Notes under the pieces: generated by a model
Told to the model about the DNA's origin: nothing
Seen by the model: only the letters and a program-made list of their open reading frames with translations
The model's database searches: none
Made by a program: the position numbers and the translations under genes
Shown here: piece after piece, positions 6,430-14,483 of the stretch
Layout of the letters: each line of letters opens with the position of its first letter
Numbering within the stretch: the first letter of the stretch is position 1
Assembly (NCBI GenBank): GCA_964394845.1
Contig: CAYMZB010000083.1
Location: 1 to 18,963 of the forward strand
Length of the DNA: 18,963 bases
Reading direction: 5' to 3'
Source: CAYMZB01 sp964394845
GTDB taxonomy: Bacteria; Patescibacteriota; Microgenomatia; Daviesbacterales; UBA10151

Positions 6430-7424
6430 AATTACTTGTAACTGGCGGCGCCGGCTTTATTGGTTCAAACTTTATTCATTACTGGTTAGAAAATCACCCA
6501 AATGATCAAATTGTTAATCTTGATAATCTTACTTATGCCGGCCACTTGGAAAGTCTTAAAGATGTTGCTGATAATCAAAATTATAAATTTATTAAAGGGG
6601 ATATTACAAATAAAGAAGATGTAGAAAAGGTCATGCAAGGAGTAGATTTGGCAGTGCATTTTGCAGCAGAGTCACATGTTGACCGCTCGGTTTTGGATCC
6701 TTTGGCATTTGTAAAGACAAATGTTTTAGGAACTGCAATATTGCTGGAAGCTGCCCTTAAAGAAAAAGTAGAAAGATTTCACCATATCAGTTCTGATGAA
6801 GTGTTTGGGCATTTGGACAAAGATGATCCACCGTTTAAAGAAGACACAAAATATTCTCCCCGGACTCCCTATTCTGCCTCAAAAGCAGGTTCTGATCATT
6901 TGGTGAGAGCTTATTTTGAAACTTACCAATTACCAATTACCATTACCAATTGTGTAAATAATTTTGGTCCATATCAGGACCCGGAAAAATTAATCCCCCG
7001 TTTTATTACTAATTTACTGGAAGATAAAAAAGTGCCTTTGATGGGTCAGGGAGAGAATATCAGATCCTGGGTATATGTTGACGATCATAACAAGGCTGTT
7101 GATTTAGTAATCCAAAAAGGGTTAGCAGGGGAGACTTATTGCATTGGAGGTGAGGAAAAAACTAATTTGGAAGTGACAAAGAAATTACTGCAAATTTTAG
7201 GAAAAGATGATAGTTTCATTGAACATGTAGAACATAGACTAGGTCATGATTTAAGATATGCCATTGATGATTCAAAATTAAAGACACTAGGATGGAGTAG
7301 ATTATATTCATTTGATGAGTGGCTGGAAAAAACAGTTGCCTGGTATAAAGAAAATGAGTGGTGGTGGAAGAGTTTGAAAGAAGGCAGACCAAACTTAGAC
7401 AGGACAGCCCAAAAAGGATATTAG
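6426..7424 (+). CDS. rmlB: dTDP-glucose 4,6-dehydratase
   Basis: RmlB oxidises and dehydrates dTDP-glucose to dTDP-4-keto-6-deoxyglucose using bound NAD. The 332-aa extended SDR has the Rossmann loop TGGAGFIGS (6-14), HFAAESHVDRS (78-88), the catalytic triad region SSDEVFG (122-128) with Asp124-Glu125, and the active-site Tyr149/Lys153 in TPYSASK. NNFGPYQDPEKLIPRFI (178-194) and RSWVYVDDH (213-221) are classic RmlB substrate-site stretches. Full length for the family. It overlaps rmlA by 4 bases and ends directly against rmlC. Confidence 0.97.
   Translation: MKLLVTGGAGFIGSNFIHYWLENHPNDQIVNLDNLTYAGHLESLKDVADNQNYKFIKGDITNKEDVEKVMQGVDLAVHFAAESHVDRSVLDPLAFVKTNVLGTAILLEAALKEKVERFHHISSDEVFGHLDKDDPPFKEDTKYSPRTPYSASKAGSDHLVRAYFETYQLPITITNCVNNFGPYQDPEKLIPRFITNLLEDKKVPLMGQGENIRSWVYVDDHNKAVDLVIQKGLAGETYCIGGEEKTNLEVTKKLLQILGKDDSFIEHVEHRLGHDLRYAIDDSKLKTLGWSRLYSFDEWLEKTVAWYKENEWWWKSLKEGRPNLDRTAQKGY
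7414..7418 (+). promoter_or_regulatory. Shine-Dalgarno site of rmlC
   Basis: AAGGA lies 6 bases before the rmlC ATG (7425) inside the last codons of rmlB. It confirms operon-internal initiation for rmlC. Confidence 0.65.
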
Positions 7425-7973
7425 ATGGAAGAATTTGTGCAAAAAACTTCAATTGAAGGACTGCTTATTTTAAAAAGGCCTAAACATGAAGATGAAAGAG
7501 GTTTTTTTAGGGAGATTTTTCATATTGATGAAATAGAAAAAGCTTTAAACATTGAGTTTAAAGGCGTACAAATGAATCATGCTTTATCTTATCCCAATGT
7601 GTTACGGGGAATTCACGCTGAAAATTGGAATAAAATTGTTTCTCCTTTAAACGGGGAGATATTTGTAGCCATTGTTGATATAAGAGCAGAGTCGTTTACT
7701 TTTGGTAAGGTTGAGACATTTAATATAAATAATGAAAATAGAATTGCTTTATTTATTTCAAAAGGCCTAGCTAATTCTTATTGTGTTACTGGCAGTACCC
7801 CTGTAGACTATGTCTATTTAGTAGATGCATATTATGACGGAACAGATCAAAAAGCAATAAATTATAAAGATCCAGATTTAAATGTCAATTGGCCTATTTC
7901 TGATCCGATTATTTCCCAAAGAGATAAAAACAATTCTTTCTTGAAAGATATATTTCCGGAAAAATTCAAATGA
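7425..7973 (+). CDS. rmlC: dTDP-4-dehydrorhamnose 3,5-epimerase family cupin (variant active site)
   Basis: RmlC epimerises C3 and C5 of dTDP-4-keto-6-deoxyglucose. Supporting motifs in the 182-aa protein are DERGFFRE (23-30), VLRGIH (59-64) with the catalytic base His64, NKIV with Lys70, IVDIRAESFTFG (83-94) with Asp85, and the aromatic YYDG (136-139). Two positions differ from textbook RmlC. The usual LHxQ is IHAE, and the GFAHGF segment is GLANSYC, so the second active-site His is Asn117. This may be a divergent but working RmlC, since it is the only epimerase in a complete rmlABCD set, or a single-site epimerase making a different sugar. It begins immediately after the rmlB stop and overlaps rmlD by 4 bases. 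Confidence 0.85.
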   Translation: MEEFVQKTSIEGLLILKRPKHEDERGFFREIFHIDEIEKALNIEFKGVQMNHALSYPNVLRGIHAENWNKIVSPLNGEIFVAIVDIRAESFTFGKVETFNINNENRIALFISKGLANSYCVTGSTPVDYVYLVDAYYDGTDQKAINYKDPDLNVNWPISDPIISQRDKNNSFLKDIFPEKFK

Positions 7974-8869
7974 AAAAAATATTAGTGTTTGGAGGCAGTG
8001 GATTGGTGGGTTCTAAGTTTATTGATTTAAATAGCAAAACCTTTGAAATAAAAGCTCCCGCAGCTACTGAAGTTGATATTTTGAATAAAGATCAAATTTT
8101 GGCAGTTACTAAGGAGTTTGATCCGGATACAATAATCAATTTTGCTGCATACACTAATGTGGAACAGGCAGAAAACCAAAAAGGTGATAAAAATGGGATA
8201 TGTTTTCAAATAAACGCGATAGGTGCGAAAAATGTAGCAGAAGCTTGCAGGGGTCTTAACAAACATCTGATCCATATCTCTACAGAATATGTATTTGATG
8301 GCACAAAGGAAAATTCTCCATATATTGAAGCAGATACTCCAAATCCCATTAATTGGTATGGAACTACAAAACTTTTTGGAGAAGGATTTGTTTTGGAAAG
8401 TGGTTGTAAATCCTCTGTTATCAGAATATCAATGCCATATTCTTGCTTTTATGAATTAAAAAAAGACATAGCCAGGTTTTTTGTTGAACAATTAAAATTA
8501 GGTAAGGTCATAAAAGCAGTAGAAGATCAAAGAATCACCCCGACTTTAGTTGACGATATAGCAAATGCCTTAGTTGTTGTAATTCAATCGGAATCTAATG
8601 GGACTTATCATGTTAGTTCAAGTAATAGTGTAACTCCTTTAGGATTTGCCAAAACAATTGCTGAAGTTTTTAAATTAGACTATTCATTAATAAGTTCTAT
8701 GACTTTGGATGAATTTAATCAAAGCAAAACTGCAAAACTTTTAAAATATTCCTGGTTAAATCCAATTAAGTTTGAAAAAACTTTTGGGGATCAAATTTTA
8801 CATACAGTTGAAGAAGATTTAATAATATTTAAAAAAGAGATTGACAGGAAGACGGATAATCAGATATAG
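7970..8869 (+). CDS. rmlD: dTDP-4-dehydrorhamnose reductase
   Basis: RmlD reduces the 4-keto group with NAD(P)H to give dTDP-L-rhamnose, the last step of the pathway. The 299-aa SDR protein has VFGGSGLVGSKF (6-17), NFAAYTNVEQAE (57-68), the STEYVFDG stretch (104-111, usually STDYVFDG) and the catalytic Tyr130/Lys134 in WYGTTK. GTYHVSSS (211-218) matches the substrate-domain GxYH motif. The start overlaps the rmlC stop in an ATGA junction. It is the last gene of the rml operon; a 44-base gap with a candidate promoter follows. Confidence 0.92.
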   Translation: MKKILVFGGSGLVGSKFIDLNSKTFEIKAPAATEVDILNKDQILAVTKEFDPDTIINFAAYTNVEQAENQKGDKNGICFQINAIGAKNVAEACRGLNKHLIHISTEYVFDGTKENSPYIEADTPNPINWYGTTKLFGEGFVLESGCKSSVIRISMPYSCFYELKKDIARFFVEQLKLGKVIKAVEDQRITPTLVDDIANALVVVIQSESNGTYHVSSSNSVTPLGFAKTIAEVFKLDYSLISSMTLDEFNQSKTAKLLKYSWLNPIKFEKTFGDQILHTVEEDLIIFKKEIDRKTDNQI

Positions 8870-8877
8870 ACTTAGGC

Positions 8878-8883
8878 TATAAT
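8878..8883 (+). promoter_or_regulatory. Candidate -10 box upstream of the GMD-like gene
   Basis: A perfect TATAAT lies in the 44-base gap after rmlD. Transcription would start near 8890, giving a leader of about 24 bases, unlike the other promoters in the window. No -35 match or clear ribosome site is visible. The TAGAGT at 8901-8906, 7 bases from the ATG, is a weaker alternative. Confidence 0.35.
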
Positions 8884-8913
8884 TTTAGGTAAACTTAAAT
8901 TAGAGTAAACAAA

Positions 8914-9927
8914 ATGACAAACAAAAAGGCTTTCATTACAGGAATTACCGGACAAGACGGTTCTTATTTAACAGAACTTCTTTTAGATAAGGGTTATGAA
9001 GTAGCAGGTTTAGTAAGGAGAAATTCAAGTTTAGATTTAGGTAATGTTAATGATATTAAAGATGAAGTAAAGGTTTATTACGGTGACTTGCAGTCTCCGG
9101 AATCAATTGCTTTGGCTCTCCTTGACTTCAAACCTGATGAGATTTATAATTTAGCTTCGCTTTCATCTCCGCTTGGCTCATTTAGTGATAAGTTTGGGGC
9201 GATTATGGTAACTGGAATAGGTGCTTTACATGTATTTGAGCGGGCTAAACAGATTGTCCCGGATGCAAGAATTTATCAGGCATCCACATCTGAAATGTTT
9301 GGGGTGCCTAAACAAGTTCCTCAAAATGAAGAAACTCCACTCAAACCTGCTAATCCATATGCTGCTGCTAAAGAATTTGCTCACAGAATGGCTTCTATAG
9401 CTCGCAATGACAAGAAACAACCGCAATTTATTTCTTGTGGGATTCTTTTTAATCACGAAAGTCCAAGACGCGGATTAAACTTTGTTACAAGAAAAATTAC
9501 TGCAGCTGTTGCTTGTATTAAAAATGGTAAAAGAGAAGGAATCCCTTTAAATGAAATAGGTGAGAGTATAGTTAAAGACGGAAAAGTAAAATTGGGAGAT
9601 CTTGATGCAAAAAGAGATTGGGGTTTTGCTCCTGATTATGTGAAACTTATGTGGGAGGTGTTACAGTATGATAAGCCTGATGATTTTGTGGCTGCAACAG
9701 GCCAAACACACACTGTTCTAGATTTTGCCCGGGAAGCGTTTAGTGTTGTAGGGCTAGACTGGAAGGATTATGTAGTTACTGATCCTCACTTTGTTCCACC
9801 TGTACAAACAGGACCACTTTGTGGAGATGCTAGTAAAGCTAAGAAGATTTTAGGTTGGGAACCTAAGACAAAATTTAAGGATTTAGTAAGAATTATGGTT
9901 CATGCAGATCTTGCTAAATTTTCTTAA
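8914..9927 (+). CDS. GDP-mannose 4,6-dehydratase-like NDP-sugar dehydratase (divergent)
   Basis: The 337-aa extended SDR resembles Gmd, which turns GDP-mannose into GDP-4-keto-6-deoxymannose. Gmd-type stretches are FITGITGQDGSYL (7-19), ASTSEMFG (123-130) with the catalytic Thr125, NPYAAAKEFAH (147-157) with Tyr149/Lys153, GILFNHESPRRGLNFVTRKI (176-195) and LDAKRDWG (230-237). Differences from ordinary Gmd are YNLASLSSP in place of YNLAAQSHV (78-86), an insertion of about 13 residues around 208-224, and PHFVPPVQTG in place of the usual PRYxRPxEVD near 291-300, a segment that contacts the sugar nucleotide. No GMER/Fcl or Rmd partner is recognisable nearby. It is probably an NDP-hexose 4,6-dehydratase whose exact substrate is uncertain. 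It shares one base (TAATG) with the next gene. Confidence 0.8.
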   Translation: MTNKKAFITGITGQDGSYLTELLLDKGYEVAGLVRRNSSLDLGNVNDIKDEVKVYYGDLQSPESIALALLDFKPDEIYNLASLSSPLGSFSDKFGAIMVTGIGALHVFERAKQIVPDARIYQASTSEMFGVPKQVPQNEETPLKPANPYAAAKEFAHRMASIARNDKKQPQFISCGILFNHESPRRGLNFVTRKITAAVACIKNGKREGIPLNEIGESIVKDGKVKLGDLDAKRDWGFAPDYVKLMWEVLQYDKPDDFVAATGQTHTVLDFAREAFSVVGLDWKDYVVTDPHFVPPVQTGPLCGDASKAKKILGWEPKTKFKDLVRIMVHADLAKFS

Positions 9928-11111
9928 TGAAAGTAGTTTCCGTTGTCCTACCTACTTATAACGAAAAAGCAAATATTGAAAGCACTGTAGAATCGGTTTT
10001 ACAACAAGAAAAAAATATTCCGGGTTGGGAAATGCATGTTGTAGTTGCTGATGATATTAGGACCTCAGATGATACAGAGAATATTGTAAAAAGACTCATT
10101 ACAAAGAATAAAAAGATTCATTATATAAGGGCAGAGTCAGGACTGGGAGTTGGTTTAATTGAAGGTCATAAATATTCTCTTACACATATACAGCCGGATA
10201 TTTTAGCTCAACTGGATGCAGATGGGCAGGTAGTTCCTGATGTTTTAGTTAGATTAGTAAAAACAATTGAAGAGGGTTACACTCTTTCGATAGGGTCGAG
10301 GTTTGTTAAAGGAGGCAAGAATCAACTATCTTTTGCTAGAAGACTTTTTACCATGGGAGCCTCAATATTTTGTAGAATTATGATTGGGCCCTGGGATGTT
10401 AAAGAAGTTACTAATTCTGCAAGAGCTTTTACGCCAAGTCTTTTTAAAAAAATAAATTTACAAAGATTACCCTGGAAAGAAAAAACTTTTATAGTTCAGC
10501 CGGCGTTTTTGCATGAAGCGATTTTGGCAGGGGCAAAGTATAAAGAGGTCCCGTTAATTTTTAAAAACAGAATGGAAGGCTATTCTAAAAATAAAGTTTT
10601 TAATTATTCCTACGATATTGTTAGCTATTGTTTAGATGTAAAACTGCATAGTTTAGGGATTAATATTCCAGTATACAGAATATCCCGAAAAGCAAAAACC
10701 CTAGTTAAATTTAGTTTAGTCGGGGCGGTTGGAACAACAGTAGACTTTTTATTCTACAAAATATTTATTAATGTTCTTGCATTTACGCCAGCAACCGCCA
10801 AAGGTTTTTCTGCAGAAGCAGGGATAATAAATAATTTTTTTCTTAATAATTATTGGACATTTCGCTATAGAAAAACAAAAACAAATCTATGGCAAAAACT
10901 GGGAATTTATAATTTAGTAAGCTTTGGGGGACTGGCGATCGGAGTTTTAATTGTTAAATTTTTGCATTTAACTTATGGAGATGGATTTATTAATGTTTTA
11001 GGAAAACCTATTGCCTACAATAATTTTTATTTTTTTGCCACCATCCCTTTCGTAATGATATGGAATTTTACGATAAACCATTTTATTACCTGGCGCCATA
11101 ACGAAGATTAA
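9927..11111 (+). CDS. GT2 polyprenyl-phosphate sugar synthase fused to GtrA
   Basis: Residues 1-235 form a GT-A glycosyltransferase of family 2 in the dolichol-phosphate-mannose-synthase style: VVLPTYNEKANI (6-17), DD at 42-43, the metal-binding LDADGQ (96-101) and SIGSRFV (121-127). Residues about 258-388 form a four-helix GtrA domain, with KFSLVGAVGTTVDF (261-274), NFFLNNYWTFR (303-313) and NFTINHFITWR (380-390). The GT domain likely charges a lipid carrier on the cytoplasmic face and the GtrA part helps move or present the lipid-sugar, as proposed for GtrA proteins. The start shares one base with the preceding dehydratase stop. Its 3' end overlaps the convergent minus-strand gene by 4 bases. 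Confidence 0.9.
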   Translation: MKVVSVVLPTYNEKANIESTVESVLQQEKNIPGWEMHVVVADDIRTSDDTENIVKRLITKNKKIHYIRAESGLGVGLIEGHKYSLTHIQPDILAQLDADGQVVPDVLVRLVKTIEEGYTLSIGSRFVKGGKNQLSFARRLFTMGASIFCRIMIGPWDVKEVTNSARAFTPSLFKKINLQRLPWKEKTFIVQPAFLHEAILAGAKYKEVPLIFKNRMEGYSKNKVFNYSYDIVSYCLDVKLHSLGINIPVYRISRKAKTLVKFSLVGAVGTTVDFLFYKIFINVLAFTPATAKGFSAEAGIINNFFLNNYWTFRYRKTKTNLWQKLGIYNLVSFGGLAIGVLIVKFLHLTYGDGFINVLGKPIAYNNFYFFATIPFVMIWNFTINHFITWRHNED

Positions 11112-12277
11112 TTATAGGGTTTTAAATCATGGATTGAAGCTGTATTGGCAAGTAAGAAATTTTGGGAGTATAGGTAAATGGCCAAAGCCACAATTGGCAA
11201 TATAATTTTAAACTCTTTTTTGGTTAATACTCTTTCGTAGGCAATTAGTAAAAAAGGGAATACAGGTAAAACATAACGACTGATATCTCTATGAGCGACT
11301 AATGTTGAAGCAGTTAAATATGCCATTACAAAAAAAGCAATCGGGTATAATTTTTGTTTGAAAAGCATTACTCCTCCTAAAAAGCCTAAAGCAAAAATAT
11401 AGATAATATCTTCCAGCCAAATTTCTCCTACCCAAAATTGATTTTTATTAAATACCTGAAATGGGGGAAAAGTTAAATGAATATTATCTCCTGAATGAAA
11501 ATATGCCCAAAAATCATGGTAGGAAACCTGAAACAAATAAAAAACTGCAATCAGTGTTAAGGGTATTAAAGTTAAGGGAAAATACTTTAAGTGATCTTTA
11601 ATTTTTTGTTTTAAGCCCTGAGACTTATTCTTTACATATTCTTTATAGCAGATGTATAAAAAGTAAGCAAAAGCTAAAAGTATTCCAGGAGGTCTTGTTA
11701 ATTGTGCCCCTACCCCTGCTAAAGCAGCTAACCAAAGCCACTTACTCTTGTTAGCCAATTCATATTTCATAAAAAAATATAAGCTCAGCAGTACAAAAAA
11801 GATAAATAATGATTCAGCAGATCCAACAGAATGTACAATTACCCATCTTCCAGGCAAAAATAAAAAAAGCATAGATAAAAACAAAGGATGGTTAGTTAAT
11901 TTAAAATCTTTAACTAAAAAATAAAATACCCAAGCAGAAAAAGCAGTAAAGGCTAAAGAAACAAAGAGCATTGATTTTAAATAGCCTAAAATTGGGGCTA
12001 AAGGCAACAAAGCTAAGGAAAATCCCGGGAAATGAGCAGCATAATAATTGGCAGGTAAAGATTGGGGCATTCCGGCAATTAAACTGGGGTTATAGAAAGT
12101 TTTGGCAATCACAATATACTCTAACCCGTCAAAATTTCTGTAGATTGTGGAGAATCCTTCCTTGAAAGATAAACCCCAAAAATTAGGCAAGGCTAAGGCG
12201 TGAGGTAACCAAATCAGGAGATTAATAGTTAAAGTTAAGCCAGCGAGAATAATGCAATCCTTGATTGATTTTGTCAT
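11108..12277 (-). CDS. Polytopic GT-C mannosyltransferase, PIG-V-like
   Basis: The 389-aa protein is mostly transmembrane helices (roughly ten). The first outer loop contains RNFDGLEYIVIAKTFY (47-62), which matches the WDGxxYxxIAxxGY motif of PIG-V/GT76-like lipid-phosphate-mannose transferases. AHFPGFSLALLPLAP (81-95) corresponds to the FFPLYPLL motif. TRPPGILL follows in a later loop. Such enzymes use polyprenyl-phosphate sugars as donors outside the membrane. The acceptor is unknown. It is the only minus-strand gene in the glycan block, converging on the GT2-GtrA gene and diverging from the GT2/GT-C fusion. The ATG at 12277 follows an extended -10 at leaderless spacing. Confidence 0.82.
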   Translation of the reverse strand: MTKSIKDCIILAGLTLTINLLIWLPHALALPNFWGLSFKEGFSTIYRNFDGLEYIVIAKTFYNPSLIAGMPQSLPANYYAAHFPGFSLALLPLAPILGYLKSMLFVSLAFTAFSAWVFYFLVKDFKLTNHPLFLSMLFLFLPGRWVIVHSVGSAESLFIFFVLLSLYFFMKYELANKSKWLWLAALAGVGAQLTRPPGILLAFAYFLYICYKEYVKNKSQGLKQKIKDHLKYFPLTLIPLTLIAVFYLFQVSYHDFWAYFHSGDNIHLTFPPFQVFNKNQFWVGEIWLEDIIYIFALGFLGGVMLFKQKLYPIAFFVMAYLTASTLVAHRDISRYVLPVFPFLLIAYERVLTKKEFKIILPIVALAIYLYSQNFLLANTASIHDLKPYN

Positions 12278-12286
12278 CTGACTAAA

Positions 12287-12295
12287 ATCATAGCA
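12287..12295 (-). promoter_or_regulatory. Extended -10 (TGCTATGAT) of the PIG-V-like gene
   Basis: On the minus strand TGC plus TATGAT ends 9 bases before the ATG at 12277, predicting a 5' leader of only a few bases. No -35 match is visible. Confidence 0.5.
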
Positions 12296-12311
12296 GAAAA
12301 TTAAGGTATTA

Positions 12312-12320
12312 TGCTACACT
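12312..12320 (+). promoter_or_regulatory. Extended -10 (TGCTACACT) of the GT2/GT-C fusion gene
   Basis: TGC plus TACACT ends 8 bases before the ATG at 12329. It shares the TGCTA start with the divergent promoter 17 bases away on the other strand. No ribosome site precedes the ATG. Confidence 0.45.
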
Positions 12321-12328
12321 CATAATCA

Positions 12329-14479
12329 ATGAATATTGATGCTTTATCGGTTTTCTTCCCATGTATTAATGAAGAGGGAAATATCGAAAATATAGTTGAA
12401 AAGGCTGAGGATATATTAAAAAGGCTCAAGCTTAAATATGAAATTATCATTATTGATGATGGTTCAACTGATTCAACAGGAAAACTTGCTGATAGGCTAG
12501 CTTTAACAAATCCTAACATCAGGGCGATACATCATCCTAAAAACTTAGGTTACGGAGAGGCTCTAAAATCTGGTTTTTATAATGCTAAATACGACACAAT
12601 AGTTTATACAGATGGAGATGGTCAGTTTGATTTTGCAGAAGTTACAAAATTCTTAGGAAAAATTGAAGATAATGACCTCGTAATTGGATACCGCATAAAA
12701 AGAAAAGATCCGTTTTTTAGAATTTTGTTTAAAAAAGGTTGGACGTTATCTCTCTGGGCTTTTTTTGGCATGACTCTTAAAGACGTAGATTGTGGATTTA
12801 AGATGATTAAGAAGGAAGCTCTAGAAAAGATTCCGCAGTTGCAGTCAAGCAGAGGTGCAATGATAAATGCTGAGCTTGCAATTAAAGTTAAAAAACATGG
12901 GTTTAAGATAGCTCAAATTGGAGTTAATCATTACCCCAGGACTTCTGGTAAGCCAACAGGCGCAAGCTTAAATGTAATAATTAAATCATATCTTGATTTA
13001 CTAAAATTATGGTGGAAGTTGAAGGATCAAAAAATGTTGTTTATAGTCTTAATCTTAGTTTTAATCCTAGCTTCTTTTTTGCGTTTCTATAGATTATCCG
13101 AATATATGACTTTTTTAGGTGATGAAGGCAGGGATGCAATTATTGTAAAAAATATATTGGTTGCTCATCACCTGCCTTTAATTGGTCCGCCTACTTCAGT
13201 TGGAAATATTTATTTGGGGCCTCTTTATTACTATATGATGGCTGTTCCTATGGCAATTTTTTGGTTAAATCCAGCAGCTGCAGCCGGAATGAATGCTTTA
13301 ATAGGGGTAGCAACTATAGCTTTAATATATTATTTAGGGAAAAGCTGGTTTAACAGGACTGCTGGCTTAATTGCTGCTTATTTATATGCCATTTCTCCGG
13401 TTACAATTACTTCTTCAATATCGTCCTGGAATCCTAACCCGGCTCCTTTTTTTTCTCTGATTGCTATGTTGGGTTTTTATAAGGCTAGGGAGGAGCGTAA
13501 TTTCGGATGGCTAGTTCTTACGGGTATAGCAACTGCAGCTTGTTTACAAATGCATTATCTGGCTCTAATTTTGTTGCCAATTTTTGCAATGCTTTGGCTC
13601 TTTGAAATTATTTTCAAAACAAAGCCTATTAAAAATCTATTTTCCGGGACTATTATGGGAATTTTGGCATTTGCTTTAGTTATGTCCCCGTTAGTTTGGT
13701 TTGATTTAAGACATAATTTTTTGAATTATCATGCTGTAACTAAACTTTTAGCAGAAGGAAGTGCCGTAAAAGGGGATATTTTTCTAAATTTATTAAAAGT
13801 GCCTTCAATTTACTCGCATGATTTAATAGGCAGATATTTAGGTGGGGAAAACTTTTATCTTACTGTGGTTGTATCAGTTCTTATTATTTTATCTTTATTT
13901 AGGAAAAGTTGGGTTAGTATTTATTTAGGAATATGGTTAGGGATAGGGTTATTGGGGTTATCTTTTTATCAGGGAGAGATTTATGACCACTATTTAGGGT
14001 TTATGAATCCTGTTCCGTTTTTACTATTTGGGTCGTTAGTATCAATAAATTATAAAGAAAGGGTTAGGAAGTATGTATTAAGCGGGATATTAATTCTGAT
14101 AATAATTCTAACTATAGCTAATTTCCAAAAAGGTTTAATTAAACATTCACCTAATAATCAGCTTAAGAAAACACAGGATATCGCTAAATTTATTATTAAT
14201 CAAGCCGGAAATAAACCATTCAACTTTGCCCTTATTGCAGAGAGGAATTACGATGATGCATACCGGTTCTATTTAGATATGTACGGCTTTAAACCAAAAC
14301 AAGTTCCGATTGATAAAACAGATCAATTATTTGTAGTTTGTGAAGATTTGGTGTGCGACCCTACACATAATGCAAAATATGAAGTTGCTGGTTTTGGTTG
14401 GTCAAAGATTGATTGGCAAAAGGATATTTATGGAGTGAAAATATTCAGACTTATCCCTAACCCGTCAGGTAAGCCGTAA
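12329..14479 (+). CDS. Fusion of GT2 polyprenyl-P-sugar synthase and GT39/PMT-like GT-C transferase
   Basis: Residues 1-235 form a complete GT2 domain: VFFPCINEEGNI (8-19), IIDDGSTDST (41-50), the metal-binding YTDGDGQF (93-100) and VDCGFKMIKKEAL (153-165). Directly after KLKDQK begins a polytopic GT-C domain (about 236-600, some ten or more helices). It has the acidic pair in TFLGDEGRDA (261-270, Asp265-Glu266) in the first outer loop, the position of the catalytic acid in PMT/ArnT/STT3-type enzymes. A soluble outer tail follows (about 605-716). The frame is continuous with no internal stop, so the fusion is real in this sequence. Making and using the lipid-linked sugar on one chain is the obvious reading. 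Sugar and acceptor are unknown. The next gene starts 4 bases after the stop. Confidence 0.88.
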   Translation: MNIDALSVFFPCINEEGNIENIVEKAEDILKRLKLKYEIIIIDDGSTDSTGKLADRLALTNPNIRAIHHPKNLGYGEALKSGFYNAKYDTIVYTDGDGQFDFAEVTKFLGKIEDNDLVIGYRIKRKDPFFRILFKKGWTLSLWAFFGMTLKDVDCGFKMIKKEALEKIPQLQSSRGAMINAELAIKVKKHGFKIAQIGVNHYPRTSGKPTGASLNVIIKSYLDLLKLWWKLKDQKMLFIVLILVLILASFLRFYRLSEYMTFLGDEGRDAIIVKNILVAHHLPLIGPPTSVGNIYLGPLYYYMMAVPMAIFWLNPAAAAGMNALIGVATIALIYYLGKSWFNRTAGLIAAYLYAISPVTITSSISSWNPNPAPFFSLIAMLGFYKAREERNFGWLVLTGIATAACLQMHYLALILLPIFAMLWLFEIIFKTKPIKNLFSGTIMGILAFALVMSPLVWFDLRHNFLNYHAVTKLLAEGSAVKGDIFLNLLKVPSIYSHDLIGRYLGGENFYLTVVVSVLIILSLFRKSWVSIYLGIWLGIGLLGLSFYQGEIYDHYLGFMNPVPFLLFGSLVSINYKERVRKYVLSGILILIIILTIANFQKGLIKHSPNNQLKKTQDIAKFIINQAGNKPFNFALIAERNYDDAYRFYLDMYGFKPKQVPIDKTDQLFVVCEDLVCDPTHNAKYEVAGFGWSKIDWQKDIYGVKIFRLIPNPSGKP

Positions 14480-14483
14480 ACAT

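Noticed and set aside
6923..6951. Tandem-like run of ATTACCA units
   Set aside because: It falls on the conserved RmlB segment TYQLPITITNC and keeps frame, so codon use explains it; too short and imperfect to be a functional repeat.
8841..8846. Perfect TTGACA as a -35 box for the GMD-like gene
   Set aside because: It is inside the rmlD coding end and 31 bases from the TATAAT at 8878, far beyond the workable 16-18 base spacing.
12278..12288. 11-mer CTGACTAAAAT also present at 15243-15253, a possible shared regulatory site
   Set aside because: Two copies of an AT-rich 11-mer, at different distances from the start codons and on different strands relative to the genes, are not enough to claim an operator.
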